DNA of 64,000 bases from Rhodospirillales bacterium (GTDB lineage Bacteria; Pseudomonadota; Alphaproteobacteria; Micavibrionales; Micavibrionaceae): the NCBI GenBank assembly GCA_020638295.1, contig JACKIU010000001.1, positions 248,001-312,000 on the forward strand, given 5' to 3'. Positions 1 through 9,263 of this stretch are shown in pieces. The notes beneath the pieces were generated by a model. The model was not told the DNA's origin. It worked only from the letters and a program-made list of their open reading frames with translations, and ran no database searches. The first letter of the stretch is position 1; each line of letters opens with the position of its first letter. Position numbers and translations under genes: made by a program.

Positions 1-627
1 CAGGGCGGCAAAGTGGGTTGTCTTCCGGGTTCTAAGCGCGCCGTTTAGGTTTTCTGCGGCATTCCATTCACATTTTCCTGTCTGGATGCCGTAGCGAAAC
101 ACCATGCCGGCGATCTGTTTAGTTTTCGTTGCAATATCCAAGGCACCGCGTTTTTCGACTTTTCTTAAGCAGTCGAGCAGGTCCGGCGGTTTGATGGATG
201 CAATCGGGTCGTTGCCGATATAGGGGAATAAATTCATTTCAAGGATGCGTTTGTTTTTCTGCGCATATCCTTCGCTCCATGTGCCTTTCTGGTTTTCGAA
301 CCAATCCAGCGCGACCGCCTTAAACGTGCTTTCTGCGTTGCGGATGGCTGTGCGCTTGTTGTCTTTTTTTTGAGACATCGGATCGATCGGCGGATTTTGA
401 GAAAGCAGGTTTTTCGCGTCTTGCCGCGCATCACGGGCCTGCGCCAGAGAAACAACAGGATAGGGGCCGATCGAAAAGGTCTTTTCCTTGCCCAGATAAC
501 GGTATTTAAGACGCCATAACCTAGTCCCGCTGGGCTTGACCAGCAAATACAGGCCGCCGCCGTCAAACAGCTTGTAAGCCTTGTCTTTGGGTTTAGCGTT
601 TTTGCATTGGATGTCAGTCAGTTTCAT
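1..627 (-). CDS. Tyrosine-type integrase, 3' end cut by the window edge
   Basis: The reverse strand stays open from an ATG at 627 to the window edge, 209 codons with no stop. The N-terminus (MKLTDIQCKNAKPKDKAYKL, then a DGGGLYLLVKPSG stretch and LWRLKYRYLGKEKT) is typical of the DUF4102 arm-binding domain of P4-type phage and island integrases. It is followed by a core-binding SAM-like region (FKAVALDWFENQKGTWSEGY). The catalytic R...HxxR...Y domain would lie outside the window. The gene points away from tRNA-Phe and starts 168 bp from its 3' end, the usual layout when a prophage or genomic island has entered at a tRNA 3' end, so the island body should lie to the left. The family call is strong; whether the enzyme is active cannot be seen. 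Confidence 0.9.
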   Translation of the reverse strand, partial: MKLTDIQCKNAKPKDKAYKLFDGGGLYLLVKPSGTRLWRLKYRYLGKEKTFSIGPYPVVSLAQARDARQDAKNLLSQNPPIDPMSQKKDNKRTAIRNAESTFKAVALDWFENQKGTWSEGYAQKNKRILEMNLFPYIGNDPIASIKPPDLLDCLRKVEKRGALDIATKTKQIAGMVFRYGIQTGKCEWNAAENLNGALRTRKTTHFAAL

Positions 628-794
628 TGGATACCCCCATGTGTTTTACGATACCCCATCTAGTGCCCCCAAATGGGCTAAATGCCCCCAAGCGGAAATA
701 AATGAAGATGAACGTGGATGAAATCTGTAACCGTTGATATGTATAGGTTACATGATTGTGTGCGAATGTCAATGAATGGAAATGAAAGAAGAAA

Positions 795-869
795 TGGTGC
801 CCGGGGGTAGAATTGAACTACCGACACGGGGATTTTCAATCCCCTGCTCTACCACTGAGCTACCCGGGC
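795..869 (-). tRNA. tRNA-Phe (anticodon GAA)
   Basis: The reverse complement folds as a full cloverleaf. The acceptor GCCCGGG pairs with CCCGGGC, followed by discriminator A and an encoded CCA. The anticodon arm GGGGA-TTGAAAA-TCCCC gives anticodon GAA, and the T-arm loop TTCAATT is present. It is the probable integration site of the element whose integrase starts at 627; the repeated copy of its 3' end (the other attachment half) would lie off the left edge. Confidence 0.96.
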
Positions 870-970
870 CCGCCTGAATATCTCAAACGATAGAGCGTTA
901 TAGGAAAAAGCATCTGGCTTGTCCAGACCCCTTGTGCTTTTCCTGCAAAATTCTTACCACCCCTCAATTT

Positions 971-1090
971 CGTCATTGCGAGCGCCCCCGCCTCCGCGGG
1001 GGCAGACTTGGGAGTGACGCAATCCAGAGTCCTGAAGTTTCCATTGTTTTTTCTGGATTGCTTCGTCAGCCACGCTTCCTCGCAATAACG
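971..1090. repeat. Dispersed palindromic intergenic repeat
   Basis: The gap of about 330 bp between tRNA-Phe and the next gene holds an imperfect inverted repeat. The outer arms are cgtcattgcgag at the left and ctcgcaataacg at the right. The inner arms are gacgcaatccag and ctggattgcttcgtc. A short GC-rich palindrome (gcccccgcctccgcgggggc) lies in the left half. This is the style of mobile palindromic repeat common between genes in alphaproteobacteria. Short open frames across it are by-products of the repeat and are not called as genes. Confidence 0.7.
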
Positions 1091-1196
1091 GAAAACAAGA
1101 CCTTTTCAGAAAATGAAGGGTGAAAGAGTAAAGAGAAAATTCTTCTTCTTTATTCGCGGCATAAAAAAATGTTAAAATCAAAGACAGGGGAAAAAT

Positions 1197-1595
1197 ATGA
1201 GTATTGCAGACGAGCTACAAATTCTTGAATTCAAGGCCGGCGAACGAATTATTTCGCAAGGCGAACAGTCCGAAAAGACCTATATGGTCTTATCGGGAAA
1301 GGTCCGTGTCTTCATGGAAGACGGCACCAAAATCGTCGAGTTGGCGACACTCGGCGAAGACGAAATTTTCGGCGAAAGCGCGATTTTCAACGGCGAAGCC
1401 TACGGCGCCAATGTTGCGGCTCTCGAAAACTGCGAACTCTACGTCATCACCAAGGACTCCCTCAACGACATGCTGAAAAGCACCGACCCGATCATCCGCG
1501 CTCTCATCCAGATGCTTATCGCCCGCCTCAACGCCACCAACGAAGCGCTCCTCAAAAGCGAAACCCGGGAATTCATTGACGTCGCCCTGATTTAA
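1197..1595 (+). CDS. Cyclic nucleotide-binding domain protein
   Basis: This 132-residue protein consists almost entirely of one cNMP-binding beta-barrel of the Crp/PKA type. Visible are FKAGERIISQGEQSEKTYMV near residues 13-32, a Gly-rich turn (LSGKVRVF), and the phosphate-binding-cassette-like segment GEDEIFGESAIFNGE at about 58-72, followed by a C-terminal helix. There is no helix-turn-helix domain, so it is not a complete Crp-type regulator; it may act as a stand-alone sensor subunit or bind a partner. The canonical Arg that contacts the cyclic phosphate is not obvious in the cassette, so ligand binding is uncertain. It lies 31 bp upstream of bdhA on the same strand and may share its transcript. 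Confidence 0.82.
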   Translation: MSIADELQILEFKAGERIISQGEQSEKTYMVLSGKVRVFMEDGTKIVELATLGEDEIFGESAIFNGEAYGANVAALENCELYVITKDSLNDMLKSTDPIIRALIQMLIARLNATNEALLKSETREFIDVALI

Positions 1596-1626
1596 AAACG
1601 CAACCCCCAGACACGGAAACAAAAGC

Positions 1627-2412
1627 ATGACTGATCTCAAAGGCAAAACCGCCGTCATCACCGGTTCCACCAGCGGTATCGGGCTGGGAATCGCCAAAGG
1701 GATGGCCGCCGCAGGCGCCAATATCATGATGAATGGTTTCGGCGACGCCGATAAAATTAAAACCGCGCGTCAGTCTCTCGAAACACACGACATCAAAGCG
1801 CTGTATCACGGTGCGAACATGACGCAGCCGGACGAAATTGAAGATCTCATCGCCACCGCACACAAAGAATTCGGCTCCGTCGACATCCTCATCAACAACG
1901 CCGGCATCCAATACGTCGCCCCGGTTGAAGACTTCCCGCCGGAAAAATGGGATGCCATCATTGCGATCAACATGTCCAGCGCCTTTCACACCATTCGCCA
2001 TGCCCTGCCCCTGATGCGCAAAAGCGGCTGGGGCCGCATCATCAATATCGCCTCCGCCCACGGCCTTGTCGCCTCCCCCTACAAATCCGCTTATGTAACG
2101 GCCAAACACGGCATATTGGGCCTCACCAAAACCATCGCGCTGGAATGCGCCGAAGATAACATCACCGTCAACGCCATCTGCCCTGGCTACGTTAAAACCC
2201 CTCTGGTCGAAGGCCAGATCGCCGATACGGCCAAGGCCCGCGGCATCACCGAAGACGAAGTCATCAACGATGTTCTGCTCAAAGCTCAATGGACCAAAAA
2301 ATTCGTCAAAATCGAAGATTTAACCGATTTAACACTTTTTTTATGCTCCACTGCTGCGCAAAATATGACCGGCGGACACATCTCCATCGACGGCGGCTGG
2401 ACCGCAGCGTAA
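1627..2412 (+). CDS. bdhA: D-3-hydroxybutyrate dehydrogenase (SDR family)
   Basis: This 261-residue short-chain dehydrogenase interconverts 3-hydroxybutyrate and acetoacetate with NAD, a step in the use of polyhydroxybutyrate or ketone bodies. The sequence shows the TGSTSGIG nucleotide motif at about 13-20, NNAG at about 89-92, the Ser/Tyr/Lys active site (IASAHG, then YVTAKHG at about 156) and the C-terminal TGGHISIDGGWTAA. Length and motifs match the BdhA branch, including the QWTKKFVKIEDL lid region. A weak purine stretch (acggaaacaaaagc) precedes the ATG. The gene probably forms a two-gene unit with the upstream cNMP-binding protein. No clear terminator is visible in the next 228 bp, which is AT-rich and likely holds the promoter of the following large gene. 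Confidence 0.93.
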   Translation: MTDLKGKTAVITGSTSGIGLGIAKGMAAAGANIMMNGFGDADKIKTARQSLETHDIKALYHGANMTQPDEIEDLIATAHKEFGSVDILINNAGIQYVAPVEDFPPEKWDAIIAINMSSAFHTIRHALPLMRKSGWGRIINIASAHGLVASPYKSAYVTAKHGILGLTKTIALECAEDNITVNAICPGYVKTPLVEGQIADTAKARGITEDEVINDVLLKAQWTKKFVKIEDLTDLTLFLCSTAAQNMTGGHISIDGGWTAA

Positions 2413-2640
2413 AAAACAAAGTAAATCAAATAGTTAATATGGGACCAAACAACTGCGCACGCCCCGACTATATATAACCTTTTAGCTATAATTACCTAAA
2501 ATTTTACGTAAAAATCAGCTCTTTTTAAGACTTTTTACCATAAAATAAAGGATGAGCTGCGTTTAAGCAGTCCACAGGTTATGAAATACTTTAAGTTTAA
2601 TTTGGGATATACTACGCGTAGAAAATAAGGGACAAGGACC

Positions 2641-5301
2641 ATGGCTTACAGAAATTACGACGACCTTTCACTGGCGCCGACTTCGGAAAATGCGGGACAA
2701 ACGCTCAGCATCGACGGACCGAATGTCGATCTGCCCGACGCATCCTATGTCAAAGACGCAGCACTGACGCGCGATGGAGCCGATCTGGTCCTCGACGGCC
2801 CGCAAGGCACGATCACGGTTGAAGGGTACTTCTCCGCCGCTGAAACACCTGATCTGGTCGCCCCGGGCGGTGAAACCCTGACACCCGAGCTTGTCAATTC
2901 TTTCGCCCGCAGCCCCGCGCAATATGCACAGAATGCCGGCATGGCCGATGAAAGCCCGGTCGGCAGCGTTGATGAAATCACCGGCGAAGCCACCGTCACC
3001 CATCTCGACGGCTCGGTTGAACCGATCACCATGGGCACGGAAATTTACCAGGGCGATGTCATCGAAACCGGCACAGGCGGCGCGGTCAACATTGCCTTTA
3101 TCGATGAAACCAGCTTCGCCGTTTCCGAAGAAGCCCGTCTGGCGATCGATGAATATGTTTACGACCCGGCCACAGAATCCGGCACGCAGGACTTCTCCGT
3201 CCTCAAAGGCGTGTTTGTCTTTACCTCCGGCCTGATCGGCCGTGACGATCCCGATGATGTCAACATCGACACGCCCAGCGGCTCGATCGGTATTCGCGGC
3301 ACCATCATCGCCGGGGATGTTAATGCGGGTGAAATCACCGTTGTCGAAGGCGCCATCGTCGTACGCGATCTGGCCGGGAATGAAATGACACTGGCCACCC
3401 AGTTTGAAACCGCGCAATTCGACCCGGCAGGCGGCGAAATCCACAATCTGGGCCAATTGCCCGCGGCCGAAATGTCACAGCGCTTCGCCGGTGTGGTGAA
3501 TGTCTCGCCAACGCTGTTCTCTTCCATTAATGACGCGGCCGCCGAACAAGGCCAAGGCCCGGCCAATCCCGCGCCGGAAACCCCGGTCGACGGCCCGCAA
3601 GACCAGCCGGGTGAAAACTTCGACGCCAATGGCAGCGTCGACCAGAATAACGACGGTCAGGTTGATGGCAGCGTTGAAGGCGCGAACGGAGCGGCGCAAG
3701 AGCCGGTTGACGGCGTAAAAGACGCGATGCCGGTCGATGGCGAGCCTGTCAAAATGATCGGCGAACCGCTGCTTGAGCCTAAACCGATGCTCCAGCCTGT
3801 AAACGGCACTCTTGGCATGAACCCGATGGGCGCCATGACCGCCACTGCCGGTATGGAAACGCTCGACGGCACCATGCACATGATGAACAATATGGCGAAC
3901 AGACCTGGCGACAAGCCGCACACCATGGGCGGCATGACCTTGCTCAACACTCTGGCCGATGGAACGAACGACACTGACGGAGTATTGCCGCCACCACCGC
4001 CAAGCACTGACGGAACTCAGGACCCGAATACCATCGTCCAGCCGCCGAGTGACACCACCCCGCCGGTGCATATCCGCACCTTGGTTGGCGGTGACATTAA
4101 CAAACTTCTGAATTTCAACATCGCCCCGGACGGCAGCGCATTGTTCACCGGCGATAATTTCTTTCAGGTTTCCTCACAACAAGGCTTCGATTATTTCTTC
4201 GATCTGGAATTCTTCGACCCCGGGCACAACGGTGATGCACTGGATTTCTTCCTGAAAGCATCAACAGTTTCAAATTTAAACGCCAAATTTGGCAGCAACT
4301 GGTCTTTCGATCCTGACCACGGACATTTGATGATCTCAGATACAGGAACCGCCAGCGATGGGACCATCGCCATCGACATCATGGCTAAAGACTTGGCAGG
4401 CAATGTCACCGGTTTCAAAACCTATAACCTGAATCTTTTTGCTCCGGATAACATTGAAGCCGCATCAAACACAATTACCAGCGGCAGCGGCAGCGTAATC
4501 CTAGCTCAGGGTAATAACGATATCAGCGGTGTATCGAACGCAAAAATCTTCTACACTGATGCTAACGATACGGCCACCCTGCTCTCAGGCGGCGGCAACA
4601 CCATTCATCTGGGCAGAGGCGAAAACAGCCTGCAAATCAATGATATCGGTCTGAACCAGAACAACACCGTTTTTGGCGGTAACCAGCACGACTCTTTCCT
4701 GCTCAAAAGAGGTCTGAACGACCTTTACGGTATGGATGGCGACGATGTCTTCAAAATCGATATGACAAGCTCCGCCAACGGTGAAATCGGCACCGCAGGC
4801 TATGTGGTCGATGGCGGGCATTCCAGCTTTAAAGCCGGCGATCAACTCCGCGCGTGGGGACAGACAAATAATGTAAGCGAATTGGCTAACTATCATCACG
4901 CCATCGGCGACACCGGCGGGTATGGCGATACGCTGTATTTCGAGAATGCCAGCTCTATAGATTTCACAAGCTACGATCAGGATTATTTCCGCGGCATTGA
5001 GCGTATCGATCTAACCGACGCAAGTACTGCTACCGCATTACTAAACCTGACCTATCAGGATGTCCTCGACATGACCGATTACAAAAACACCCTGATCATC
5101 CGGGCTGACGATGATACCCTCAACCTCAGCGGTTTTTCAGGCATGAACAAAGTCGCAGATAACGTGGCCATCGACGACGACTACGATGGCACTGGCAGCC
5201 CGCCCAGTTTCGATGTCTACAGCAACGGTACGGTTACATTACTGATCGAACAAGATGGCACCGGCAATAGTGCGGCAAGCTTGAGCGGCCTTCCTGCCTA
5301 A
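2641..5301 (+). CDS. Large FecR-domain surface protein with Met-rich linker
   Basis: This 886-residue acidic protein has no classical signal peptide at its start (MAYRNYDDLSLAPTSENAGQ). A FecR-like beta-sandwich occupies about residues 100-260, with GDVIETGTGGAVNIAFIDET, a middle segment FTSGLIGRDDPDDV, then TPSGSIGIRGTIIAG. A Pro/Gly/Asp linker follows, then a Met-rich stretch (about 384-438) and a PPPPPSTD spacer. The C-terminal part has Gly/Asp-rich turns (GRGENSLQINDIG, LYGMDGDDVFKID) and a GIERIDLTD segment like those of large secreted adhesins. This layout fits type I-secreted cell-surface proteins, but no transporter is nearby. A GGACAAGGACC ribosome site precedes the ATG. Function unknown; surface attachment is inferred. 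Confidence 0.72.
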   Translation: MAYRNYDDLSLAPTSENAGQTLSIDGPNVDLPDASYVKDAALTRDGADLVLDGPQGTITVEGYFSAAETPDLVAPGGETLTPELVNSFARSPAQYAQNAGMADESPVGSVDEITGEATVTHLDGSVEPITMGTEIYQGDVIETGTGGAVNIAFIDETSFAVSEEARLAIDEYVYDPATESGTQDFSVLKGVFVFTSGLIGRDDPDDVNIDTPSGSIGIRGTIIAGDVNAGEITVVEGAIVVRDLAGNEMTLATQFETAQFDPAGGEIHNLGQLPAAEMSQRFAGVVNVSPTLFSSINDAAAEQGQGPANPAPETPVDGPQDQPGENFDANGSVDQNNDGQVDGSVEGANGAAQEPVDGVKDAMPVDGEPVKMIGEPLLEPKPMLQPVNGTLGMNPMGAMTATAGMETLDGTMHMMNNMANRPGDKPHTMGGMTLLNTLADGTNDTDGVLPPPPPSTDGTQDPNTIVQPPSDTTPPVHIRTLVGGDINKLLNFNIAPDGSALFTGDNFFQVSSQQGFDYFFDLEFFDPGHNGDALDFFLKASTVSNLNAKFGSNWSFDPDHGHLMISDTGTASDGTIAIDIMAKDLAGNVTGFKTYNLNLFAPDNIEAASNTITSGSGSVILAQGNNDISGVSNAKIFYTDANDTATLLSGGGNTIHLGRGENSLQINDIGLNQNNTVFGGNQHDSFLLKRGLNDLYGMDGDDVFKIDMTSSANGEIGTAGYVVDGGHSSFKAGDQLRAWGQTNNVSELANYHHAIGDTGGYGDTLYFENASSIDFTSYDQDYFRGIERIDLTDASTATALLNLTYQDVLDMTDYKNTLIIRADDDTLNLSGFSGMNKVADNVAIDDDYDGTGSPPSFDVYSNGTVTLLIEQDGTGNSAASLSGLPA

Positions 5302-5321
5302 GAAATACAAAAACAACAAAA

Positions 5322-5345
5322 AAGACCGCTCATCCGCGGTCTTTT
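5322..5345. terminator. Rho-independent terminator after the FecR-domain gene
   Basis: The hairpin aagaccgc / gcggtctt with loop tcatcc begins about 20 bp after the stop codon. It has A-rich sequence on the left and a short T-run on the right, so it may work for both converging genes. Confidence 0.75.
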
Positions 5346-5368
5346 CGCAATCATAAACAAACTCCGTT

Positions 5369-6040
5369 TTACGCAGCGTGCGCCTCCAAAGCCTGCCCTC
5401 CTGCCTTCGAAATTTGGCGACGACCAAGACCGGCAAGACCGGCTCCCAGCAAAAACACCGTCCCCGGCTCCGGCACATCATAAGCCCCCGCATCTACAGT
5501 AAAATTGGTCTGGACGCCACTCAAATCCCGAGCTATACCAAAATCACCGGTAAGATTCATGGAACTATTCGGAAAATCACTGCTGCTCAGCACAGCACTA
5601 ACAAGAGCATCACTACTCAAAATACTGTGATCACCTTGTAAAAACATATTAAGGGTAGCCGGATTGTTACCAACATCCAAAAGATTATAAGTTATGCTAA
5701 CAAAGTCATTCCCACTGCCGGTACTATCAAAAACAATGGCATTTGCAACATCATCAATTAAAAAAGTCAACGTTCCGACCTGAACAGATCCAGAAACCAA
5801 AGGCATATTTGAATACTGCCCAACACCAAGATTGCCCGGAAGGCTATCAGGAACATCCTGAAAAACGATACTCGCGTTCAAAACCTCCCCAGCCAAAGAT
5901 GGAACAGTGGTTGCATCAACCACTCCGGACGCATTAACCGTAATCAAGCTTGCTTGCGCCTCGTTTGCCGCGACATCAGCTGCCACTAGAGCCAACAAAC
6001 TTAAACCTGCTGCTGCTGATTTATTAAAACCCAAACCCAT
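5369..6040 (-). CDS. PEP-CTERM sorting-domain protein
   Basis: This is an exported protein of about 223 residues. I start it at the ATG at 6040 because a strong AAGGAGA site lies just upstream. A signal peptide is visible (MGLGFNKSAAAGLSLLALVA, with a probable cut after NEAQA). The middle is a Ser/Val/Asn-rich beta domain without recognisable enzyme motifs. The C-terminus carries VPEPGTVFLLGAGLAGLGRR, a classical PEP-CTERM signal recognised by exosortase and linked to exopolysaccharide-producing bacteria. A 14-residue tail (ISKAGGQALEAHAA) after the basic cluster is longer than usual. No exosortase is visible in the window, though the YjbH-type exopolysaccharide gene is about 6 kb away. Confidence 0.85.
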   Translation of the reverse strand: MGLGFNKSAAAGLSLLALVAADVAANEAQASLITVNASGVVDATTVPSLAGEVLNASIVFQDVPDSLPGNLGVGQYSNMPLVSGSVQVGTLTFLIDDVANAIVFDSTGSGNDFVSITYNLLDVGNNPATLNMFLQGDHSILSSDALVSAVLSSSDFPNSSMNLTGDFGIARDLSGVQTNFTVDAGAYDVPEPGTVFLLGAGLAGLGRRQISKAGGQALEAHAA

Positions 6041-6186
6041 TGTTCCGTCTCTCCTTGTAATATTTACGCAACGTTTCAAAAAACTTTTAAGTTAAAAACG
6101 CCGTGAAATCAACCGATTATAAGTTGCATCCCGGCATGTGCTGGCCACCTTATGCCATAAAGTTACGGAAAATAAAAGAACTTTTT

Positions 6187-7674
6187 TCAATTTTCTTGCA
6201 AAAGCATGCCCAGCGCGGCTTTCCAGCCCGCATAAAGCGCCGTGCGCGGCGCTGAATCCATGGCAGGCTCATACCGCCGCGCCGCCCGCCACCCTTGCGC
6301 AGCCTCCTCTAAATCCCGATAAATCCCGGCCCGCACGCCCGCCAGCATCGCCGCCCCCCACGCCGTGCTTTCCGCCACCTGCGGTACTTCGACGGGCCGC
6401 CCGGTCATATCCGCCAGAAACTGGCACACAAACCCATTGGCCGCCAGCCCGCCGTCAATGCGCAAAACCTCCGCCTCAAACCCGCTATCATCCTCCATCG
6501 CCCCCAGCAGATCGAGCGTCTGATAGGCTTGCGCCTCGAGCGCCGCGCGCACCACATGCGCCTTGGCGCTTTCCCGCCCGAGGCCAGAAATCAGCGCCCG
6601 CGCCTCAGGCCGCCAGTGCGGCGCACCCAGCCCCGTAAAGGCAGGCACGAAATACACCCCGTTATTATCGGAAACGCTCTGCGCCAATTTTTCTGTCTCA
6701 CCAGCATTATCAATCAGCCCCAGCCCGTCGCGCAACCACTGCACCGCCGCCCCGGCAACAAAAATCGAACCCTCAATTGCATACGACATCCGCCCGTCAA
6801 CCCGATACGCCGACGTGGTCAGCAATCGGTTATGCGAGGCCTTAAACGCATCCCCAATATGCATCAGCGCAAAGCACCCCGTGCCGTAGGTCGATTTCAT
6901 CATCCCCGGCTTTAAACACCCCTGCCCGATCAGCGCCGCCTGCTGATCCCCGGCCATCCCGCCGATGGGCAGCGCCGCGCCAATCGCCTCAATCGTGCTC
7001 ATCCCGAAATCCGCGATATTATCCCGCACCTCGGGCAACATACCGGCCGGAATGTCAAACAACGCCAGCAATTCATCATCCCAGCCCTGATCGACAATAT
7101 TATACAGCATCGTGCGCGAGGCGTTGGTCACATCTGTGGCGTGCACATGACCGCCTGTCAGCTTCCACAGCACATAACAATCCACCGTCCCGAACGCCAA
7201 TGCGCCCGCCTCAGCCCGGCCGCGCGCGCCCGGCACGTTATCCAAAATCCACGCAATCTTGGTTGCCGAAAAATACGGATCGAGCAAAAGCCCCGTCTTC
7301 GCGCGCACCATCTCCTCAACCCCGCGCGCCCTCATATCGGCGCATAAATCCGCCGTTCTCCGGTCCTGCCAGACAATCGCATTATAAACCGCCTCGCCCG
7401 TTTCCCGGTCCCAGACAATCGTCGTCTCGCGCTGATTGGTAATCCCGATCACCGCCGGAAAATCATCCCCAGCGCGGCTCAAAATCTCCGTACAGCAGCT
7501 CCGCGTATCCTCCCAGATATCCTTCGGGTCCTGCTCCACCCAGCCCTTCTCGGGATAGTGCAAAGCCAGCTCTTTTTGCGCAACATCCAGAACCGCGCCA
7601 TCGGCAGAAAACAAAATCGCCCGGCTGTTCGTCGTGCCCTGATCGATCGCCAGAATCGTCCGTCCCTCACTCAT
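6187..7674 (-). CDS. glpK: Glycerol kinase
   Basis: This 495-residue FGGY-family kinase phosphorylates glycerol to sn-glycerol 3-phosphate in the cytoplasm. The N-terminal ATP-binding motif is LAIDQGTTNSRAILF. The substrate region reads GITNQRETTIVWDRETGE with the family WQDRRT, and the second signature GMMKSTYGTGCFALMHIG is followed by FVPAFTGLGAPHWRPEARA and the C-terminal adenosine motif DGGLAANGFVCQFLADM. The start is taken at the ATG at 7674; a GTG one codon earlier is possible. The gene overlaps the end of glpD by 8 bp, so the two are one operon for glycerol use. No glycerol facilitator or regulator gene is adjacent. Confidence 0.96.
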   Translation of the reverse strand: MSEGRTILAIDQGTTNSRAILFSADGAVLDVAQKELALHYPEKGWVEQDPKDIWEDTRSCCTEILSRAGDDFPAVIGITNQRETTIVWDRETGEAVYNAIVWQDRRTADLCADMRARGVEEMVRAKTGLLLDPYFSATKIAWILDNVPGARGRAEAGALAFGTVDCYVLWKLTGGHVHATDVTNASRTMLYNIVDQGWDDELLALFDIPAGMLPEVRDNIADFGMSTIEAIGAALPIGGMAGDQQAALIGQGCLKPGMMKSTYGTGCFALMHIGDAFKASHNRLLTTSAYRVDGRMSYAIEGSIFVAGAAVQWLRDGLGLIDNAGETEKLAQSVSDNNGVYFVPAFTGLGAPHWRPEARALISGLGRESAKAHVVRAALEAQAYQTLDLLGAMEDDSGFEAEVLRIDGGLAANGFVCQFLADMTGRPVEVPQVAESTAWGAAMLAGVRAGIYRDLEEAAQGWRAARRYEPAMDSAPRTALYAGWKAALGMLLQEN

Positions 7675-9193
7675 CACCCAGCACCTTTTTCTTTAAATCC
7701 GGCAACGCCTTTTCCAAAGCCTGAACCGTAGCCTCATCAACATGCAGCCCTAACTTTGAGCGCCGCCACAAAATATCCTCAGCCGTCCGCGCCCATTCAT
7801 AACGAATTAAATACACCATTTCGGCCTCATACAGCCCGTCGCCATAATGCACACCGAGATCATCAAGGCCTTCGGCCCCTTCCAAAAATCGCTCCATCCG
7901 CGTTCCGTAAGACCGCACATACCGCGCCAGCAAATCCGCCGGCAACCACGTATAAAGCTGTCCCTGCTTACGTACAAACGTCTCCCGGTCGCCTTCCGCG
8001 ATATCCCCGCCCGGCAGCGGCACCTCGCTTGTCCATGGCGGCGCATAGCGGTGATCGAGATTCAGCAACCGCCCCATCACCTTTTCCGCCAGCACCCGAT
8101 ACGTCGTCAGTTTTCCGCCAAACACCGAAATCATCGGCGCGCGCGATTCCAGATGTTCGTGCAGATAAAAATCCCGGCTCACCGCCCGGTTTTCACTGTG
8201 CCCGTCATCGAACAACGGACGCACCCCGCTATAGGTCCACAACACGTCGTCACGGGTAATATCCGCCTCAAAATGCGTACTATAAGCCGCACATAAATAG
8301 CGCAGCTCATCCCCAGAAATCCGCGGCTCATAAAGATCACCTTCGTAATCTTCTTCCGTCGTCCCGATCAGCGTATACTCATCCTCATACGGAATGACAA
8401 ACACCACCCGCCCGTCGCTTTGTTGCAGAATATAAGACTGCTCTCCGGCATAGGCCCGCGGAATGATAATATGCGAACCCTTGACCAGCCGCACGTTCGG
8501 CACCGGCTTCACCTGCGAATCCAGCCCCGAACCTTCCAGCACCTTGCGCACCCACGGACCCGCAGCGTTCACCACCATCGAGGCCGTAATGCTCTTGGCT
8601 TTCGTCGCCCCTTCCGGTTGATACTCAATCGCCCAATGCTGGCTCTTGGGCAGAATCTTCGTGCACACGCACCGCGTCAAAATTTTCGCGCCTTTTTCCG
8701 CCGCATCCATGGCATTGAGCACGACAAGGCGGGCGTCATCGACCCAGCAATCGGAATAGACAAACCCGCGCGTATAATGATCGGCAAGCGGCACGCCAAA
8801 CGCACTGGCCTTTAAATTCACCATCCGCGATCCCGGCAAAAAACGCCGCCGCGCCAAATGGTCATACAAAAACAACCCCAGCCGGATCAGCCAAAACGGA
8901 CGGTGCGCCGCGTTATGCGGCAAAACAAATTCCATCGGTGAAAGTATATGCGGCGCAATCCCCATCAGCCGCTCACGCTCCTGCAAAGACTCACGCACCA
9001 GTTTAAATTCGAAAAATTCCAGATACCGCAAACCGCCGTGAATAAGCTTGGTGCTCATCGACGATGTGCCCTGCGCCAGATCCTTGGCCTCAAGCAACAA
9101 AACGGAAAGACCGCGCCCGGCCGCATCACGGGCAATCCCCGCACCGTTAATCCCCCCGCCTATAATGCACAGATCGAAATCCGTCTTATCCAT
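7667..9193 (-). CDS. glpD: Aerobic glycerol-3-phosphate dehydrogenase
   Basis: This 508-residue FAD-dependent enzyme oxidises sn-glycerol 3-phosphate to dihydroxyacetone phosphate and feeds electrons to the quinone pool at the inner membrane. The N-terminal dinucleotide fold reads FDLCIIGGGINGAGIARDAA. The GTSSMSTKLIHGGLRYLEFF block near residue 43 is the family signature. GVRPLFDD and SVFGGKLTTYRVLAE mark the C-terminal half of the FAD domain, and a GlpD-type C-terminal helical domain follows (YLIRYEWARTAEDILWRRSK). It is the first gene of the glpD-glpK operon. Between it and the next upstream gene are about 70 bp that could hold a promoter. Confidence 0.96.
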   Translation of the reverse strand: MDKTDFDLCIIGGGINGAGIARDAAGRGLSVLLLEAKDLAQGTSSMSTKLIHGGLRYLEFFEFKLVRESLQERERLMGIAPHILSPMEFVLPHNAAHRPFWLIRLGLFLYDHLARRRFLPGSRMVNLKASAFGVPLADHYTRGFVYSDCWVDDARLVVLNAMDAAEKGAKILTRCVCTKILPKSQHWAIEYQPEGATKAKSITASMVVNAAGPWVRKVLEGSGLDSQVKPVPNVRLVKGSHIIIPRAYAGEQSYILQQSDGRVVFVIPYEDEYTLIGTTEEDYEGDLYEPRISGDELRYLCAAYSTHFEADITRDDVLWTYSGVRPLFDDGHSENRAVSRDFYLHEHLESRAPMISVFGGKLTTYRVLAEKVMGRLLNLDHRYAPPWTSEVPLPGGDIAEGDRETFVRKQGQLYTWLPADLLARYVRSYGTRMERFLEGAEGLDDLGVHYGDGLYEAEMVYLIRYEWARTAEDILWRRSKLGLHVDEATVQALEKALPDLKKKVLGDE

Positions 9194-9263
9194 AGGAAAC
9201 AGATTACAGTAAGCCGACGCAGCTTAAAAGCCGCTTCTCTCACTGACGAACAGTATAAAAGAT

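Noticed and set aside
932..1123. A possible small protein between tRNA-Phe and the cNMP gene
   Set aside because: The frame lies inside a palindromic repeat and has no ribosome site; it is a by-product of the repeat.
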